Shown here in pieces: positions 51,119 to 63,583 of a DNA stretch of 64,000 nucleotides. Numbering within the stretch: the stretch's first letter is position 1; each line of letters begins with the position of its first letter. The translations under genes and the position numbers were made by a program. Location: contig OY759262.1 of assembly GCA_963662155.1 (NCBI GenBank), forward strand, positions 65,985,203 through 66,049,202, in the 5' to 3' direction. Source of the stretch: Lamellibrachia columna. Taxonomy: Eukaryota > Annelida > Polychaeta > Sabellida > Siboglinidae. The notes beneath the pieces are model-generated. The model had not been told where the DNA came from. It did no database searches and saw only the letters and a program-made list of their open reading frames with translations.

Positions 51119-52170
51119 CTTATTGTAACTCCTAAGTCCTTTTCTTTTACAGTAGTACCCAGAACAGTATCTCCCATTCTATAGTTTACATTCAAGTTCC
51201 TATGTCCTGTATGTAGGCATTTACATTTCCCAAAATTGAACAACATCTGCCATTTCTCAGACCATTTCACTAATCTGTCTAGATCGTTTTGTAAATGTTG
51301 TTTATCACCATCAGTATTAACCTTTCTAAACAGTTTTGTGTCATCCGCAAATTTCAGTACATTACTTGTTATACTGTCGTCCAAGTCATTGATATAAATT
51401 AAGAATAATATAGGTCCTAATACTGATCCTTGAGGTACCCCACTCAAAACCGATTTCCAATTTGAAACTTCTCCATCTACTACATCTCGTTGTCTTCTGT
51501 CAGTCAGCCATTGTTCTATCCAGTCAGTTATGCTATCCCCGATACCATGGGCTTTTAATTTAAGTAGTAATCTTTGATGTGGCACTTTGTCAAAAGCTTT
51601 CTGAAAATCTAAGTAGATAATATCTACTGGCGATCCCACGTCTATCCACTTAGTGATTTCTTCCAAAAAACATAACATATTTGTTAAGCATGACCTCGCT
51701 TTAAGGAATCCATGTTGAGATGAATTTAATAATTTATGCTTAACGAGGAAGTCCACCATATGGTCTTTAATTAACCTTTCTAATAATTTACAAATCACTG
51801 ACGTTAAACTCACTGGTCTGTAATTCTCTGACTTATTTCTCGAACCCTTTTTAAATAATGGTATGATGTTTGCTTCTTTCCATTCAAACGGAACAACTCC
51901 CTCTTTTAATGACAAGTTGAATACTCTTGCAAGTGGTATACTGATTTGTTCTACTGTTTCCATTAGTAATTTTGGAGGAATCCCATCCACTCCCGGTGAT
52001 TTGTTATCCTTCATTGCCTTTATTTTCTTAGCTACCAATTCTGGAGTTACAACTAACGGACCTAAATAGTCAGATTTAGCCCCCTGAAATTTAGCATCAG
52101 CAACTGGTAATGAACTAATATCTTCTTTGGTAAACACTGAACTGAAGTAACCATTTAGGTCTTCCGCCAT
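50944..52170 (-). pseudogene. Truncated LINE reverse transcriptase fused to linker (unit 2)
   Basis: A 408-codon frame. Residues 1-350 are identical to the start of the RT frame at 49064-50692 and include the YLDFQKAFD, GVPQGSVLG and FADD motifs. At LGVTI the sequence jumps backwards to the endonuclease-RT linker (RWRVYRRTRKDEDY to SFYAY), then reads into the nested 3' end (CQQIV) and stops. The RT thumb-side and C-terminal region (the 192 residues after 350) is missing. The junction is in frame because 1,478 - 188 = 1,290 is divisible by 3. A functional product is unlikely. Confidence 0.9.
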
Positions 52171-52596
52171 TAAAAACCCCTGTGATATTATATTTCCAGC
52201 ACTGTCTTCTAGAGGTCCAACCTTGTCTTGTACGTTTTGTTTACTCCTGACATATTTAACAAGAATTTAACAAGATTTGCCATCCAAGCCAAAGGCCCAG
52301 ATGGCAAGTGGACAAGGAAGCCATTGGCTTATCGAGAGTCCAACAATGTTCATCTACTTATAGCCTGCCCTCCTGAGATATGTGTCAACCTTGTTTTTAA
52401 ACATATTCACGCTGCTAGCAGTTACACAATCTGTTGACAATATGCATAAAAACTCTTGCTGTCATTTTTTATGTTACATGCTAGTTTTTGCTCATAGCTT
52501 CTTTTAGATTGTCTGATTTCAGTTGTAGCTGCATTAAGTGCCTCTTTGTATTTTGCATAGTCTTCGTCCTTTCTGGTACGCCTATAAACCCTCCAC
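51119..52596 (-). repeat. 1,478-bp tandem LINE segment, unit 2
   Basis: The middle unit has aberrant junctions on both sides (LGVTI joined directly to RWRVYRR). Its open frames are identical to the corresponding frames of the neighbouring units. Confidence 0.9.
52252..52439 (-). mobile_element. Nested 5'-truncated LINE 3' end (unit 2)
   Basis: Same nested 188-bp piece as at 50774-50961, offset by exactly 1,478 bp. Its presence in every unit means it preceded the tandem amplification. Confidence 0.88.
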
Positions 52597-53648
52597 CTTA
52601 TTGTAACTCCTAAGTCCTTTTCTTTTACAGTAGTACCCAGAACAGTATCTCCCATTCTATAGTTTACATTCAAGTTCCTATGTCCTGTATGTAGGCATTT
52701 ACATTTCCCAAAATTGAACAACATCTGCCATTTCTCAGACCATTTCACTAATCTGTCTAGATCGTTTTGTAAATGTTGTTTATCACCATCAGTATTAACC
52801 TTTCTAAACAGTTTTGTGTCATCCGCAAATTTCAGTACATTACTTGTTATACTGTCGTCCAAGTCATTGATATAAATTAAGAATAATATAGGTCCTAATA
52901 CTGATCCTTGAGGTACCCCACTCAAAACCGATTTCCAATTTGAAACTTCTCCATCTACTACATCTCGTTGTCTTCTGTCAGTCAGCCATTGTTCTATCCA
53001 GTCAGTTATGCTATCCCCGATACCATGGGCTTTTAATTTAAGTAGTAATCTTTGATGTGGCACTTTGTCAAAAGCTTTCTGAAAATCTAAGTAGATAATA
53101 TCTACTGGCGATCCCACGTCTATCCACTTAGTGATTTCTTCCAAAAAACATAACATATTTGTTAAGCATGACCTCGCTTTAAGGAATCCATGTTGAGATG
53201 AATTTAATAATTTATGCTTAACGAGGAAGTCCACCATATGGTCTTTAATTAACCTTTCTAATAATTTACAAATCACTGACGTTAAACTCACTGGTCTGTA
53301 ATTCTCTGACTTATTTCTCGAACCCTTTTTAAATAATGGTATGATGTTTGCTTCTTTCCATTCAAACGGAACAACTCCCTCTTTTAATGACAAGTTGAAT
53401 ACTCTTGCAAGTGGTATACTGATTTGTTCTACTGTTTCCATTAGTAATTTTGGAGGAATCCCATCCACTCCCGGTGATTTGTTATCCTTCATTGCCTTTA
53501 TTTTCTTAGCTACCAATTCTGGAGTTACAACTAACGGACCTAAATAGTCAGATTTAGCCCCCTGAAATTTAGCATCAGCAACTGGTAATGAACTAATATC
53601 TTCTTTGGTAAACACTGAACTGAAGTAACCATTTAGGTCTTCCGCCAT
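52422..53648 (-). pseudogene. Truncated LINE reverse transcriptase fused to linker (unit 3)
   Basis: This 408-codon frame has the same protein sequence as the one at 50944-52170, displaced by 1,478 bp, with the catalytic core present, the C-terminal region missing and the same fusion to 58 linker/3'-end residues. Absence of any divergence between the two copies indicates a very recent duplication or an assembly artefact. Confidence 0.9.
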
Positions 53649-54074
53649 TAAAAACCCCTGTGATATTATATTTCCAGCACTGTCTTCTAGAGGTCCAACC
53701 TTGTCTTGTACGTTTTGTTTACTCCTGACATATTTAACAAGAATTTAACAAGATTTGCCATCCAAGCCAAAGGCCCAGATGGCAAGTGGACAAGGAAGCC
53801 ATTGGCTTATCGAGAGTCCAACAATGTTCATCTACTTATAGCCTGCCCTCCTGAGATATGTGTCAACCTTGTTTTTAAACATATTCACGCTGCTAGCAGT
53901 TACACAATCTGTTGACAATATGCATAAAAACTCTTGCTGTCATTTTTTATGTTACATGCTAGTTTTTGCTCATAGCTTCTTTTAGATTGTCTGATTTCAG
54001 TTGTAGCTGCATTAAGTGCCTCTTTGTATTTTGCATAGTCTTCGTCCTTTCTGGTACGCCTATAAACCCTCCAC
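52597..54074 (-). repeat. 1,478-bp tandem LINE segment, unit 3
   Basis: The 5'-most unit. It continues naturally into the upstream linker and endonuclease at 54075, so the tandem block starts at residue 356 of the endonuclease-linker frame. Confidence 0.9.
53730..53917 (-). mobile_element. Nested 5'-truncated LINE 3' end (unit 3)
   Basis: Third occurrence of the nested piece, again at a 1,478-bp offset. It follows the linker of the only endonuclease copy and supplies the stop codon at 53900. Confidence 0.88.
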
Positions 54075-55138
54075 ATAGTTTGTTTTAGCATTATTTTTCT
54101 AATAGCCTCTTTTGACAAGTGTTTCTTTCTACACCGTTTTCCTTGTTTTTGGAAGGGAACAAATTTATCGATGATACTCTCAATTTCATATTTTAGAATA
54201 TTCCAACATTCAATTGCGGTCTTATTCATCAGCATGTTATTCCAATCTAGCTTTGCTAAGTATTTTCTCATATCTTTGTAGTTACCTTTGTGGAAGTTTC
54301 TCTTGTACGTTTTCTTATTTTTACTTTCTGATTTTACATTGATGTCAAAATGTATTTGATTATGGTCACTATTACCCAATGGTTCAAATATTTTTACATT
54401 GTCCACTAATTCTTTTTGTGATGACAAAACTATATCTAATACATTTTCTCCCCTGGTTGGTTCTAGTACGTGCTGAGTAAGAAAGCTATCCTGGATTAAA
54501 AATAGAAATTGTTGGTCCTCAAACCCTGTGCTCTCTAGAGAATTCCATTGTATGTGTCCATGGTTAAAATCTCCCATTATGATACATTCCCCTTTACTAA
54601 CTTCCTTTATAGCGTTTTTTATTTTTGTGTTGTCCTCTTCGTTTATGTTTGGACTTCGGTAAACTAATCCAATAGTTAATTTTGAATTTCCTGAAACAAT
54701 TTTGCACCAAACAGCTTCATCGCAATCTGCTTCCCGTTCTAGTTTTATTTCATAAGCCTGAATAGATTCTTTAACATATAAAATAACTCCCCCGCCCCTT
54801 CTTCCTATTCGATCTTTCCTAAACATTACATATCCTGTCAGTCCTAATTCAGCATCTGTTATATCTATGTTGGCCCATGATTCAGTTATACCAATTATGT
54901 GAGGGTCAATATCTTCTACCATAATGTTTAATTCGTTTTTCTTATTTACTATGCTCCTTGCATTTAAACATACGCATCTATAACCTTTTTCAGTGATGTT
55001 TTTCGGATGATTTGATATTGGTTTATCTGTGCTAGTGGCCTCTTGTTCTGCTTGAGACACCTCTAGGTAACCCCCCTGCACTTCTAGTTTAAAGAATGTA
55101 GCGTTTTTTATTTTTGTGTTGTCCTCTTCGTTTGTGTT
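53900..55138 (-). pseudogene. LINE apurinic-type endonuclease and linker, N-terminally truncated
   Basis: 412 codons within the element. The family nicks target DNA to prime reverse transcription. Motifs by residue from 55138: CLNARS (N59), ITESW (E86), GGGVILYVK at 115-123, VYRSPN at 159-164, GDFNHGHIQW (D190, N192), LDIVLSS (D235) and GNSDH (D258, H259), which together form a complete endonuclease/exonuclease/phosphatase active site. A basic linker follows (KQGKRCRKKH, then WRVYRR and SFYAY). The frame ends at CQQIV and a stop from the nested insertion instead of continuing into RT. No credible start codon exists; the frame simply runs on from satellite translated through 55408. The first 13 residues duplicate an internal stretch (EEDNTKIKNA), so the true N-terminus is lost. 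Confidence 0.9.
55099..55138 (-). repeat. Displaced copy of an endonuclease segment at LINE 5' end
   Basis: 55099-55133 is identical over 35 nt to 54610-54644, inside the endonuclease domain; with one mismatch the match extends to 40 nt (54610-54649). The displaced copy lies at the extreme 5' end of the insertion, two bases before the satellite resumes. It looks like a template switch or microhomology repair event completing the 5' junction. Confidence 0.85.
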
Positions 55139-55140
55139 GT

Positions 55141-55144
55141 AAAG
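55141..55144. repeat. Target-site duplication (aaag), LINE 5' side
   Basis: Second copy of the 4-bp aaag direct repeat. It begins the right satellite arm, and the monomer continues as tacacagatgaaagagagcc and then gatctacagg, exactly as in the uninterrupted unit at 13826-13870. Confidence 0.8.
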
Positions 55145-55589
55145 TACACAGATGAAAGAGAGCCAAAGATCTACAGGACAGTACACAGATGAAAGACATC
55201 CAAAGATGTATAGGACAGTACACAGATGAAAGAGAGCCAAAGATTTATAGGACAGTACACAGATGAAAGAGAGCCAAAAGTGTATAGGACAGTACACAGA
55301 TGAAAGAGAGCCAAAGATATATAGGACAGTACACATATGAAAGACATCCAAATATGTATAGGACAGTACACAGATGAAAGAGAGCCATAGATGTATAGGA
55401 CAGTACACAGATGAAAGAGAGCCAAAGATTTACAGGACAGTACACAGATGAAAGACATCCAAAGATGTATAGGACAGTACACAGATGAAAGACAACCAAA
55501 GATGTATAGGACAGTACACAGATGAAAGAGAGCCAAAGATGTATAGGACAGTACACAGATGAAAGACATCCAAAGATGTATAGGACAGT

Positions 55590-58500
55590 AAACAGATGAA
55601 AGACATCCAAAGATGTATAGGACAGTACACAGATGAAAGAGAGCCAAAGATGTATAGGACAGTACACAGATGAAAGACATCCAAAGATGTATAGGACAGT
55701 ACACAGATGAAAGAGTGCCAAATATCTATAGGACAGTACACATATGAAAGACATCCAAAGATGTATAGGACAGTACACAGATGAAAGACATCCAATGATG
55801 TATAGGAAAGTACAAAGATGAAAGAGAGCCAAAGATATATAGGACAGTACACAGATGAACGACATCTAAAGATGTATAGGACAGTACACAAGTGAAAGAC
55901 ATCCAAAGATGTATAGGACAGTACACAGGTGAAAGACAACCAAAGATGTATAGGACAGTACACAGATGAAAGAGAGCCAAAGATGTATAGGACAGTACAC
56001 AGATGAAAGACATCCAAAGATGTATAGGACAGTACACAGATGAAAAAGAGCCAATGATCTATAGAACAGTACACAGGTGAAAAACATCCAAAGATGTATA
56101 GGACAGTACAAAGGTGAAAGACACACAAAGATGTATAGGACAGTACACAGATGAACGACATCTAAAGATGTATAGGACAGTACACAGGTGAAAGACAACC
56201 AAAGATGTATAGGACATCCAAAGATGTATAGGACAGTACACATATGAAATAGAGCCAAAGATGTATAGGACAGTACACAGGTGAAAGACAACCAAAGATG
56301 TATAGGAAAGTACACAGATGAAAGAGAGCCAAAGATCTACAGGACAGTACACAGATGAAAGACATCCAAAGATGTATAGGACAGTACACAGATGAAAGAG
56401 AGCCAAAGATTTATAGGACAGTACACAGATGAAAGAGAGCCAAAAGTGTATAGGACAGTACACAGATGAAAGAGAGCCAAAGATATATAGGACAGTACAC
56501 ATATGAAAGACATCCAAATATGTATAGGACAGTACACAGATGAAAGAGAGCCATAGATGTATAGGACAGTACACAGATGAAAGAGAGCCAAAGATTTACA
56601 GGACAGTACACAGATGAAAGACATCCAAAGATGTATAGGACAGTACACAGATGAAAGACAACCAAAGATGTATAGGACAGTACACAGATGAAAGAGAGCC
56701 AAAGATGTATAGGACAGTACACAGATGAAAGACATCCAAAGGTGTATAGGACAGTAAACAGATGAAAGACATCCAAAGATGTATAGTACAGTACACAGAT
56801 GAAAGAGAGCCAAAGATGTATAGGACAGTACACAGTTGAAAAACAACCAAAGATGTATAGGACAGTACACAGATGAAAGACAACCAAAGATGTATAGGAC
56901 AGTACACAGATGAAAGACATCCAAAGATGTATAGAACAGTACACAGGTGAAAGACATCCAAAGATGTATAGGACAGTACACAGATGAAAGACAACCAAAG
57001 ATGTATAGGACAGTACACAGATGAAAGACATCCAAAGATGTATAGGAGAGTACACAGATGAAAGAGAGCCAAAGATGTATAGGACAGTACACAGATGAAA
57101 GACATCCAAAGATGTATAGGACAGTACACAGATGAAAGACAACCAAAGGTGTATAGGACAGTACACAGATGAAAGACATCCAAAGACGTATAGGACTGTA
57201 CACAGATGAAAGAGAGCCAAAGATGTATTGGAGAGTACACAGATGAAAGACATCCAAAGATGTATAGGACAGTACACAGGTGAAAGACAACCAAAGATGT
57301 ATAGGACAGTACACAGATGAAAGAGAGACAAAGATGTATAGGACAGTACACAGATGAAAGACATCCAAAGATGTATAGGACAGTACACAGGTGAAAGACA
57401 ACCAAAGATGTATAGGACAGTACACAGATGAAAGAGAGCCAAAGATGTATAGGACAGTACACAGGTGAAAGACAACCAAAGATGTACAGGACAGTACACA
57501 GGTGAAAGATAACCAAAGATGTATAGGAGAGTACACCGATGAAAGACATCCAAAGATGTATAGGACAGTACACAGATGAAAGAGAGCCAAAGATGTATAG
57601 GACAGTACACAGATGAAAGACAGCCAAAGATGTATAGGACAGTACACAAAAGAAAGAGAGTCAAAGATGTATAGGACAGTACACAGATGAAAGAGAGCCA
57701 AAGATGTATAGGACAGTACACAGGTGAAAAACAACCAAAGATGTATAGGACAGTACACAGATGAAAGACAACCAAAGATGTATAGGACAGTACACAGATG
57801 AAAGACATCCAAAGATGTATAGAACAGTACACAGGTGAAAGACATCCAAAGATGTATAGGACAGTACACAGATGAAAGACAAACAAAGATGTATAGGACA
57901 GTACACAGATGAAAGACATCCAAAGATGTATAGGACAGTACACAGATGAAAGAGAGCCAAAGATGTATAGGACAGTACACAGATGAAAGACATCCAAAGA
58001 TGTATAGGACAGTACACAGATGAAAGACAACCAAAAGTGTATAGGACAGTACACAGATGAAAGACATCCAAAGACGTATAGGACTGTACACAGATGAAAG
58101 AGAGCCAAAGATGTATAGGACAGTACACAGATGAAAGACATCCAAAGATGTATAGGACAGTACACAGGTGAAAGACAACCAAAGATGTATAGGACAGTAC
58201 ACAGATGAAAGAGAGCCAAAGATGTATAGGACAGTACACAGATGAAAGACATCCAAAGATGTATAGGACAGTACACAGATGAAAGAGAGCCAAAGATGTA
58301 TTGGACAGTACACAGGTGAAAGACAACCAAAGATGTATAGGACAGTACAAAGGTGAAAGACACCCAAAGATGTATAGGACAGTACACAGATGAACGACAT
58401 CTAAAGATGTATAGGACAGTACACAGGTGAAAGACAACCAAAGATATATAGGACATCCAAAGATGTATAGGACAGTACACATATGAAATAGAGCCAAAGA

Positions 58501-59586
58501 TGTATAGGACAGTACACAGGTGAAAGACAACCAAAGATGTATAGGAAAGTACACAGATGAAAGAGAGCCAAAGATCTACAGGACAGTACACAGATGAAAG
58601 ACATCCAAAGATGTATAGGACAGTACACAGATGAAAGAGAGCCAAAGATTTATAGGACAGTACACAGATGAAAGAGAGCCAAAAGTGTATAGGACAGTAC
58701 ACAGATGAAAGAGAGCCAAAGATATATAGGACAGTACACATATGAAAGACAACCAAAGATGTATAGGACAGTACACAGATGAAAGAGAGCCAAAGATGTA
58801 TAGGACAGTACACAGGTGAAAGACAACCAAAGATGTACAGGACAGTACACAGGTGAAAGATAACCAAAGATGTATAGGAGAGTACACCGATGAAAGACAT
58901 CCAAAGATGTATAGGACAGTACACAGATGAAAGAGAGCCAAAGATGTATAGGACAGTACACAGATGAAAGACAGCCAAAGATGTATAGGACAGTACACAA
59001 AAGAAAGAGAGTCAAAGATGTATAGGACAGTACACAGATAAAAGAGAGCCAAAGATGTATAGGACAGTACACAGGTGAAAAACAACCAAAGATGTATAGG
59101 ACAGTACACAGATGAAAGACAACCAAAGATGTATAGGACAGTACACAGATGAAAGACATCCAAAGATGTATAGAACAGTACACAGGTGAAAGACATCCAA
59201 AGATGTATAGGACAGTACACAGATGAAAGACAAACAAAGATGTATAGGACAGTACACAGATGAAAGACATCCAAAGATGTATAGGACAGTACACAGATGA
59301 AAGAGAGCCAAAGATGTATAGGACAGTACACAGATGAAAGACATCCAAAGATGTATAGGACAGTACACAGATGAAAGACAACCAAAAGTGTATAGGACAG
59401 TACACAGATGAAAGACATCCAAAGACGTATAGGACTGTACACAGATGAAAGAGAGCCAAAGATGTATAGGACAGTACACAGATGAAAGACATCCAAAGAT
59501 GTATAGGACAGTACACAGGTGAAAGACAACCAAAGATGTATAGGACAGTACACAGATGAAAGAGAGCCAAAGATGTATAGGACAGT
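55590..59586. repeat. 3,997-bp higher-order repeat, copy 1
   Basis: A direct tandem unit of 107 x 37 + 2 x 19 = 3,997 bp, with truncated monomers at 56212 and 58451. 687-, 855- and 343-codon frames recur at this exact offset. The left boundary is near 55590, where acagtaaac here contrasts with acagtacac in copy 2. Confidence 0.88.
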
Positions 59587-62500
59587 ACACAGATGAAAGA
59601 CATCCAAAGATGTATAGGACAGTACACAGATGAAAGAGAGCCAAAGATGTATAGGACAGTACACAGATGAAAGACATCCAAAGATGTATAGGACAGTACA
59701 CAGATGAAAGAGTGCCAAATATCTATAGGACAGTACACATATGAAAGACATCCAAAGATGTATAGGACAGTACACAGATGAAAGACATCCAATGATGTAT
59801 AGGAAAGTACAAAGATGAAAGAGAGCCAAAGATATATAGGACAGTACACAGATGAACGACATCTAAAGATGTATAGGACAGTACACAAGTGAAAGACATC
59901 CAAAGATGTATAGGACAGTACACAGGTGAAAGACAACCAAAGATGTATAGGACAGTACACAGATGAAAGAGAGCCAAAGATGTATAGGACAGTACACAGA
60001 TGAAAGACATCCAAAGATGTATAGGACAGTACACAGATGAAAAAGAGCCAATGATCTATAGAACAGTACACAGGTGAAAAACATCCAAAGATGTATAGGA
60101 CAGTACAAAGGTGAAAGACACACAAAGATGTATAGGACAGTACACAGATGAACGACATCTAAAGATGTATAGGACAGTACACAGGTGAAAGACAACCAAA
60201 GATGTATAGGACATCCAAAGATGTATAGGACAGTACACATATGAAATAGAGCCAAAGATGTATAGGACAGTACACAGGTGAAAGACAACCAAAGATGTAT
60301 AGGAAAGTACACAGATGAAAGAGAGCCAAAGATCTACAGGACAGTACACAGATGAAAGACATCCAAAGATGTATAGGACAGTACACAGATGAAAGAGAGC
60401 CAAAGATTTATAGGACAGTACACAGATGAAAGAGAGCCAAAAGTGTATAGGACAGTACACAGATGAAAGAGAGCCAAAGATATATAGGACAGTACACATA
60501 TGAAAGACATCCAAATATGTATAGGACAGTACACAGATGAAAGAGAGCCATAGATGTATAGGACAGTACACAGATGAAAGAGAGCCAAAGATTTACAGGA
60601 CAGTACACAGATGAAAGACATCCAAAGATGTATAGGACAGTACACAGATGAAAGACAACCAAAGATGTATAGGACAGTACACAGATGAAAGAGAGCCAAA
60701 GATGTATAGGACAGTACACAGATGAAAGACATCCAAAGGTGTATAGGACAGTAAACAGATGAAAGACATCCAAAGATGTATAGTACAGTACACAGATGAA
60801 AGAGAGCCAAAGATGTATAGGACAGTACACAGTTGAAAAACAACCAAAGATGTATAGGACAGTACACAGATGAAAGACAACCAAAGATGTATAGGACAGT
60901 ACACAGATGAAAGACATCCAAAGATGTATAGAACAGTACACAGGTGAAAGACATCCAAAGATGTATAGGACAGTACACAGATGAAAGACAACCAAAGATG
61001 TATAGGACAGTACACAGATGAAAGACATCCAAAGATGTATAGGAGAGTACACAGATGAAAGAGAGCCAAAGATGTATAGGACAGTACACAGATGAAAGAC
61101 ATCCAAAGATGTATAGGACAGTACACAGATGAAAGACAACCAAAGGTGTATAGGACAGTACACAGATGAAAGACATCCAAAGACGTATAGGACTGTACAC
61201 AGATGAAAGAGAGCCAAAGATGTATTGGAGAGTACACAGATGAAAGACATCCAAAGATGTATAGGACAGTACACAGGTGAAAGACAACCAAAGATGTATA
61301 GGACAGTACACAGATGAAAGAGAGACAAAGATGTATAGGACAGTACACAGATGAAAGACATCCAAAGATGTATAGGACAGTACACAGGTGAAAGACAACC
61401 AAAGATGTATAGGACAGTACACAGATGAAAGAGAGCCAAAGATGTATAGGACAGTACACAGGTGAAAGACAACCAAAGATGTACAGGACAGTACACAGGT
61501 GAAAGATAACCAAAGATGTATAGGAGAGTACACCGATGAAAGACATCCAAAGATGTATAGGACAGTACACAGATGAAAGAGAGCCAAAGATGTATAGGAC
61601 AGTACACAGATGAAAGACAGCCAAAGATGTATAGGACAGTACACAAAAGAAAGAGAGTCAAAGATGTATAGGACAGTACACAGATGAAAGAGAGCCAAAG
61701 ATGTATAGGACAGTACACAGGTGAAAAACAACCAAAGATGTATAGGACAGTACACAGATGAAAGACAACCAAAGATGTATAGGACAGTACACAGATGAAA
61801 GACATCCAAAGATGTATAGAACAGTACACAGGTGAAAGACATCCAAAGATGTATAGGACAGTACACAGATGAAAGACAAACAAAGATGTATAGGACAGTA
61901 CACAGATGAAAGACATCCAAAGATGTATAGGACAGTACACAGATGAAAGAGAGCCAAAGATGTATAGGACAGTACACAGATGAAAGACATCCAAAGATGT
62001 ATAGGACAGTACACAGATGAAAGACAACCAAAAGTGTATAGGACAGTACACAGATGAAAGACATCCAAAGACGTATAGGACTGTACACAGATGAAAGAGA
62101 GCCAAAGATGTATAGGACAGTACACAGATGAAAGACATCCAAAGATGTATAGGACAGTACACAGGTGAAAGACAACCAAAGATGTATAGGACAGTACACA
62201 GATGAAAGAGAGCCAAAGATGTATAGGACAGTACACAGATGAAAGACATCCAAAGATGTATAGGACAGTACACAGATGAAAGAGAGCCAAAGATGTATTG
62301 GACAGTACACAGGTGAAAGACAACCAAAGATGTATAGGACAGTACAAAGGTGAAAGACACCCAAAGATGTATAGGACAGTACACAGATGAACGACATCTA
62401 AAGATGTATAGGACAGTACACAGGTGAAAGACAACCAAAGATGTATAGGACATCCAAAGATGTATAGGACAGTACACATATGAAATAGAGCCAAAGATGT

Positions 62501-63583
62501 ATAGGACAGTACACAGGTGAAAGACAACCAAAGATGTATAGGAAAGTACACAGATGAAAGAGAGCCAAAGATCTACAGGACAGTACACAGATGAAAGACA
62601 TCCAAAGATGTATAGGACAGTACACAGATGAAAGAGAGCCAAAGATTTATAGGACAGTACACAGATGAAAGAGAGCCAAAAGTGTATAGGACAGTACACA
62701 GATGAAAGAGAGCCAAAGATATATAGGACAGTACACATATGAAAGACAACCAAAGATGTATAGGACAGTACACAGATGAAAGAGAGCCAAAGATGTATAG
62801 GACAGTACACAGGTGAAAGACAACCAAAGATGTACAGGACAGTACACAGGTGAAAGATAACCAAAGATGTATAGGAGAGTACACCGATGAAAGACATCCA
62901 AAGATGTATAGGACAGTACACAGATGAAAGAGAGCCAAAGATGTATAGGACAGTACACAGATGAAAGACAGCCAAAGATGTATAGGACAGTACACAAAAG
63001 AAAGAGAGTCAAAGATGTATAGGACAGTACACAGATGAAAGAGAGCCAAAGATGTATAGGACAGTACACAGGTGAAAAACAACCAAAGATGTATAGGACA
63101 GTACACAGATGAAAGACAACCAAAGATGTATAGGACAGTACACAGATGAAAGACATCCAAAGATGTATAGAACAGTACACAGGTGAAAGACATCCAAAGA
63201 TGTATAGGACAGTACACAGATGAAAGACAAACAAAGATGTATAGGACAGTACACAGATGAAAGACATCCAAAGATGTATAGGACAGTACACAGATGAAAG
63301 AGAGCCAAAGATGTATAGGACAGTACACAGATGAAAGACATCCAAAGATGTATAGGACAGTACACAGATGAAAGACAACCAAAAGTGTATAGGACAGTAC
63401 ACAGATGAAAGACATCCAAAGACGTATAGGACTGTACACAGATGAAAGAGAGCCAAAGATGTATAGGACAGTACACAGATGAAAGACATCCAAAGATGTA
63501 TAGGACAGTACACAGGTGAAAGACAACCAAAGATGTATAGGACAGTACACAGATGAAAGAGAGCCAAAGATGTATAGGACAGT
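59587..63583. repeat. 3,997-bp higher-order repeat, copy 2
   Basis: Second tandem copy, with truncated monomers at 60209 and 62448. Visible differences from copy 1 are few, for example gatgtat at about 62446 for gatatat at 58449, and cagatga at about 63036 for cagataa at 59039. Register is lost near 63585. Confidence 0.88.

Larger units (their letters stand above)
48965..55140 (-). mobile_element. CR1/jockey-superfamily LINE, rearranged, inserted in satellite
   Basis: A 6,176-bp non-LTR retrotransposon on the minus strand, with its 5' end at 55140 and 3' end at 48965. It carries an apurinic-type endonuclease, a linker, a reverse transcriptase and a short 3' UTR with 10-bp terminal repeats instead of poly(A). 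ORF1 and a 5' UTR are absent, so the copy is probably 5'-truncated. Two secondary changes are visible: a nested 188-bp copy of its own 3' end, and a 1,478-bp segment present three times. Allowing for these, the parental insertion was about 3,036 bp (6,180 - 2 x 1,478 - 188). Removing 6,180 bp leaves 1,166 bp between the truncated satellite monomers at 48866 and 56212, the interval seen at 13731-14897. Clade assignment (CR1, L2 or Rex-like) rests on motif resemblance only. Confidence 0.93.

Noticed and set aside
50385..53915. Plus-strand frames of 68-69 codons repeated at 1,478-bp intervals
   Set aside because: They are antisense shadows of the LINE RT and 3' UTR.
50774..53917. 188-bp repeats flanking RT interpreted as LTRs of a retroelement
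   Set aside because: They encode the LINE's own C-terminus and 3' UTR. No protease, RNase H, integrase, primer-binding site or polypurine tract is seen, and a third copy exists.
53900..55408. A 502-codon fusion of satellite-encoded peptide with endonuclease
   Set aside because: The first about 90 codons are satellite read-through upstream of the LINE insertion point, not part of a gene.
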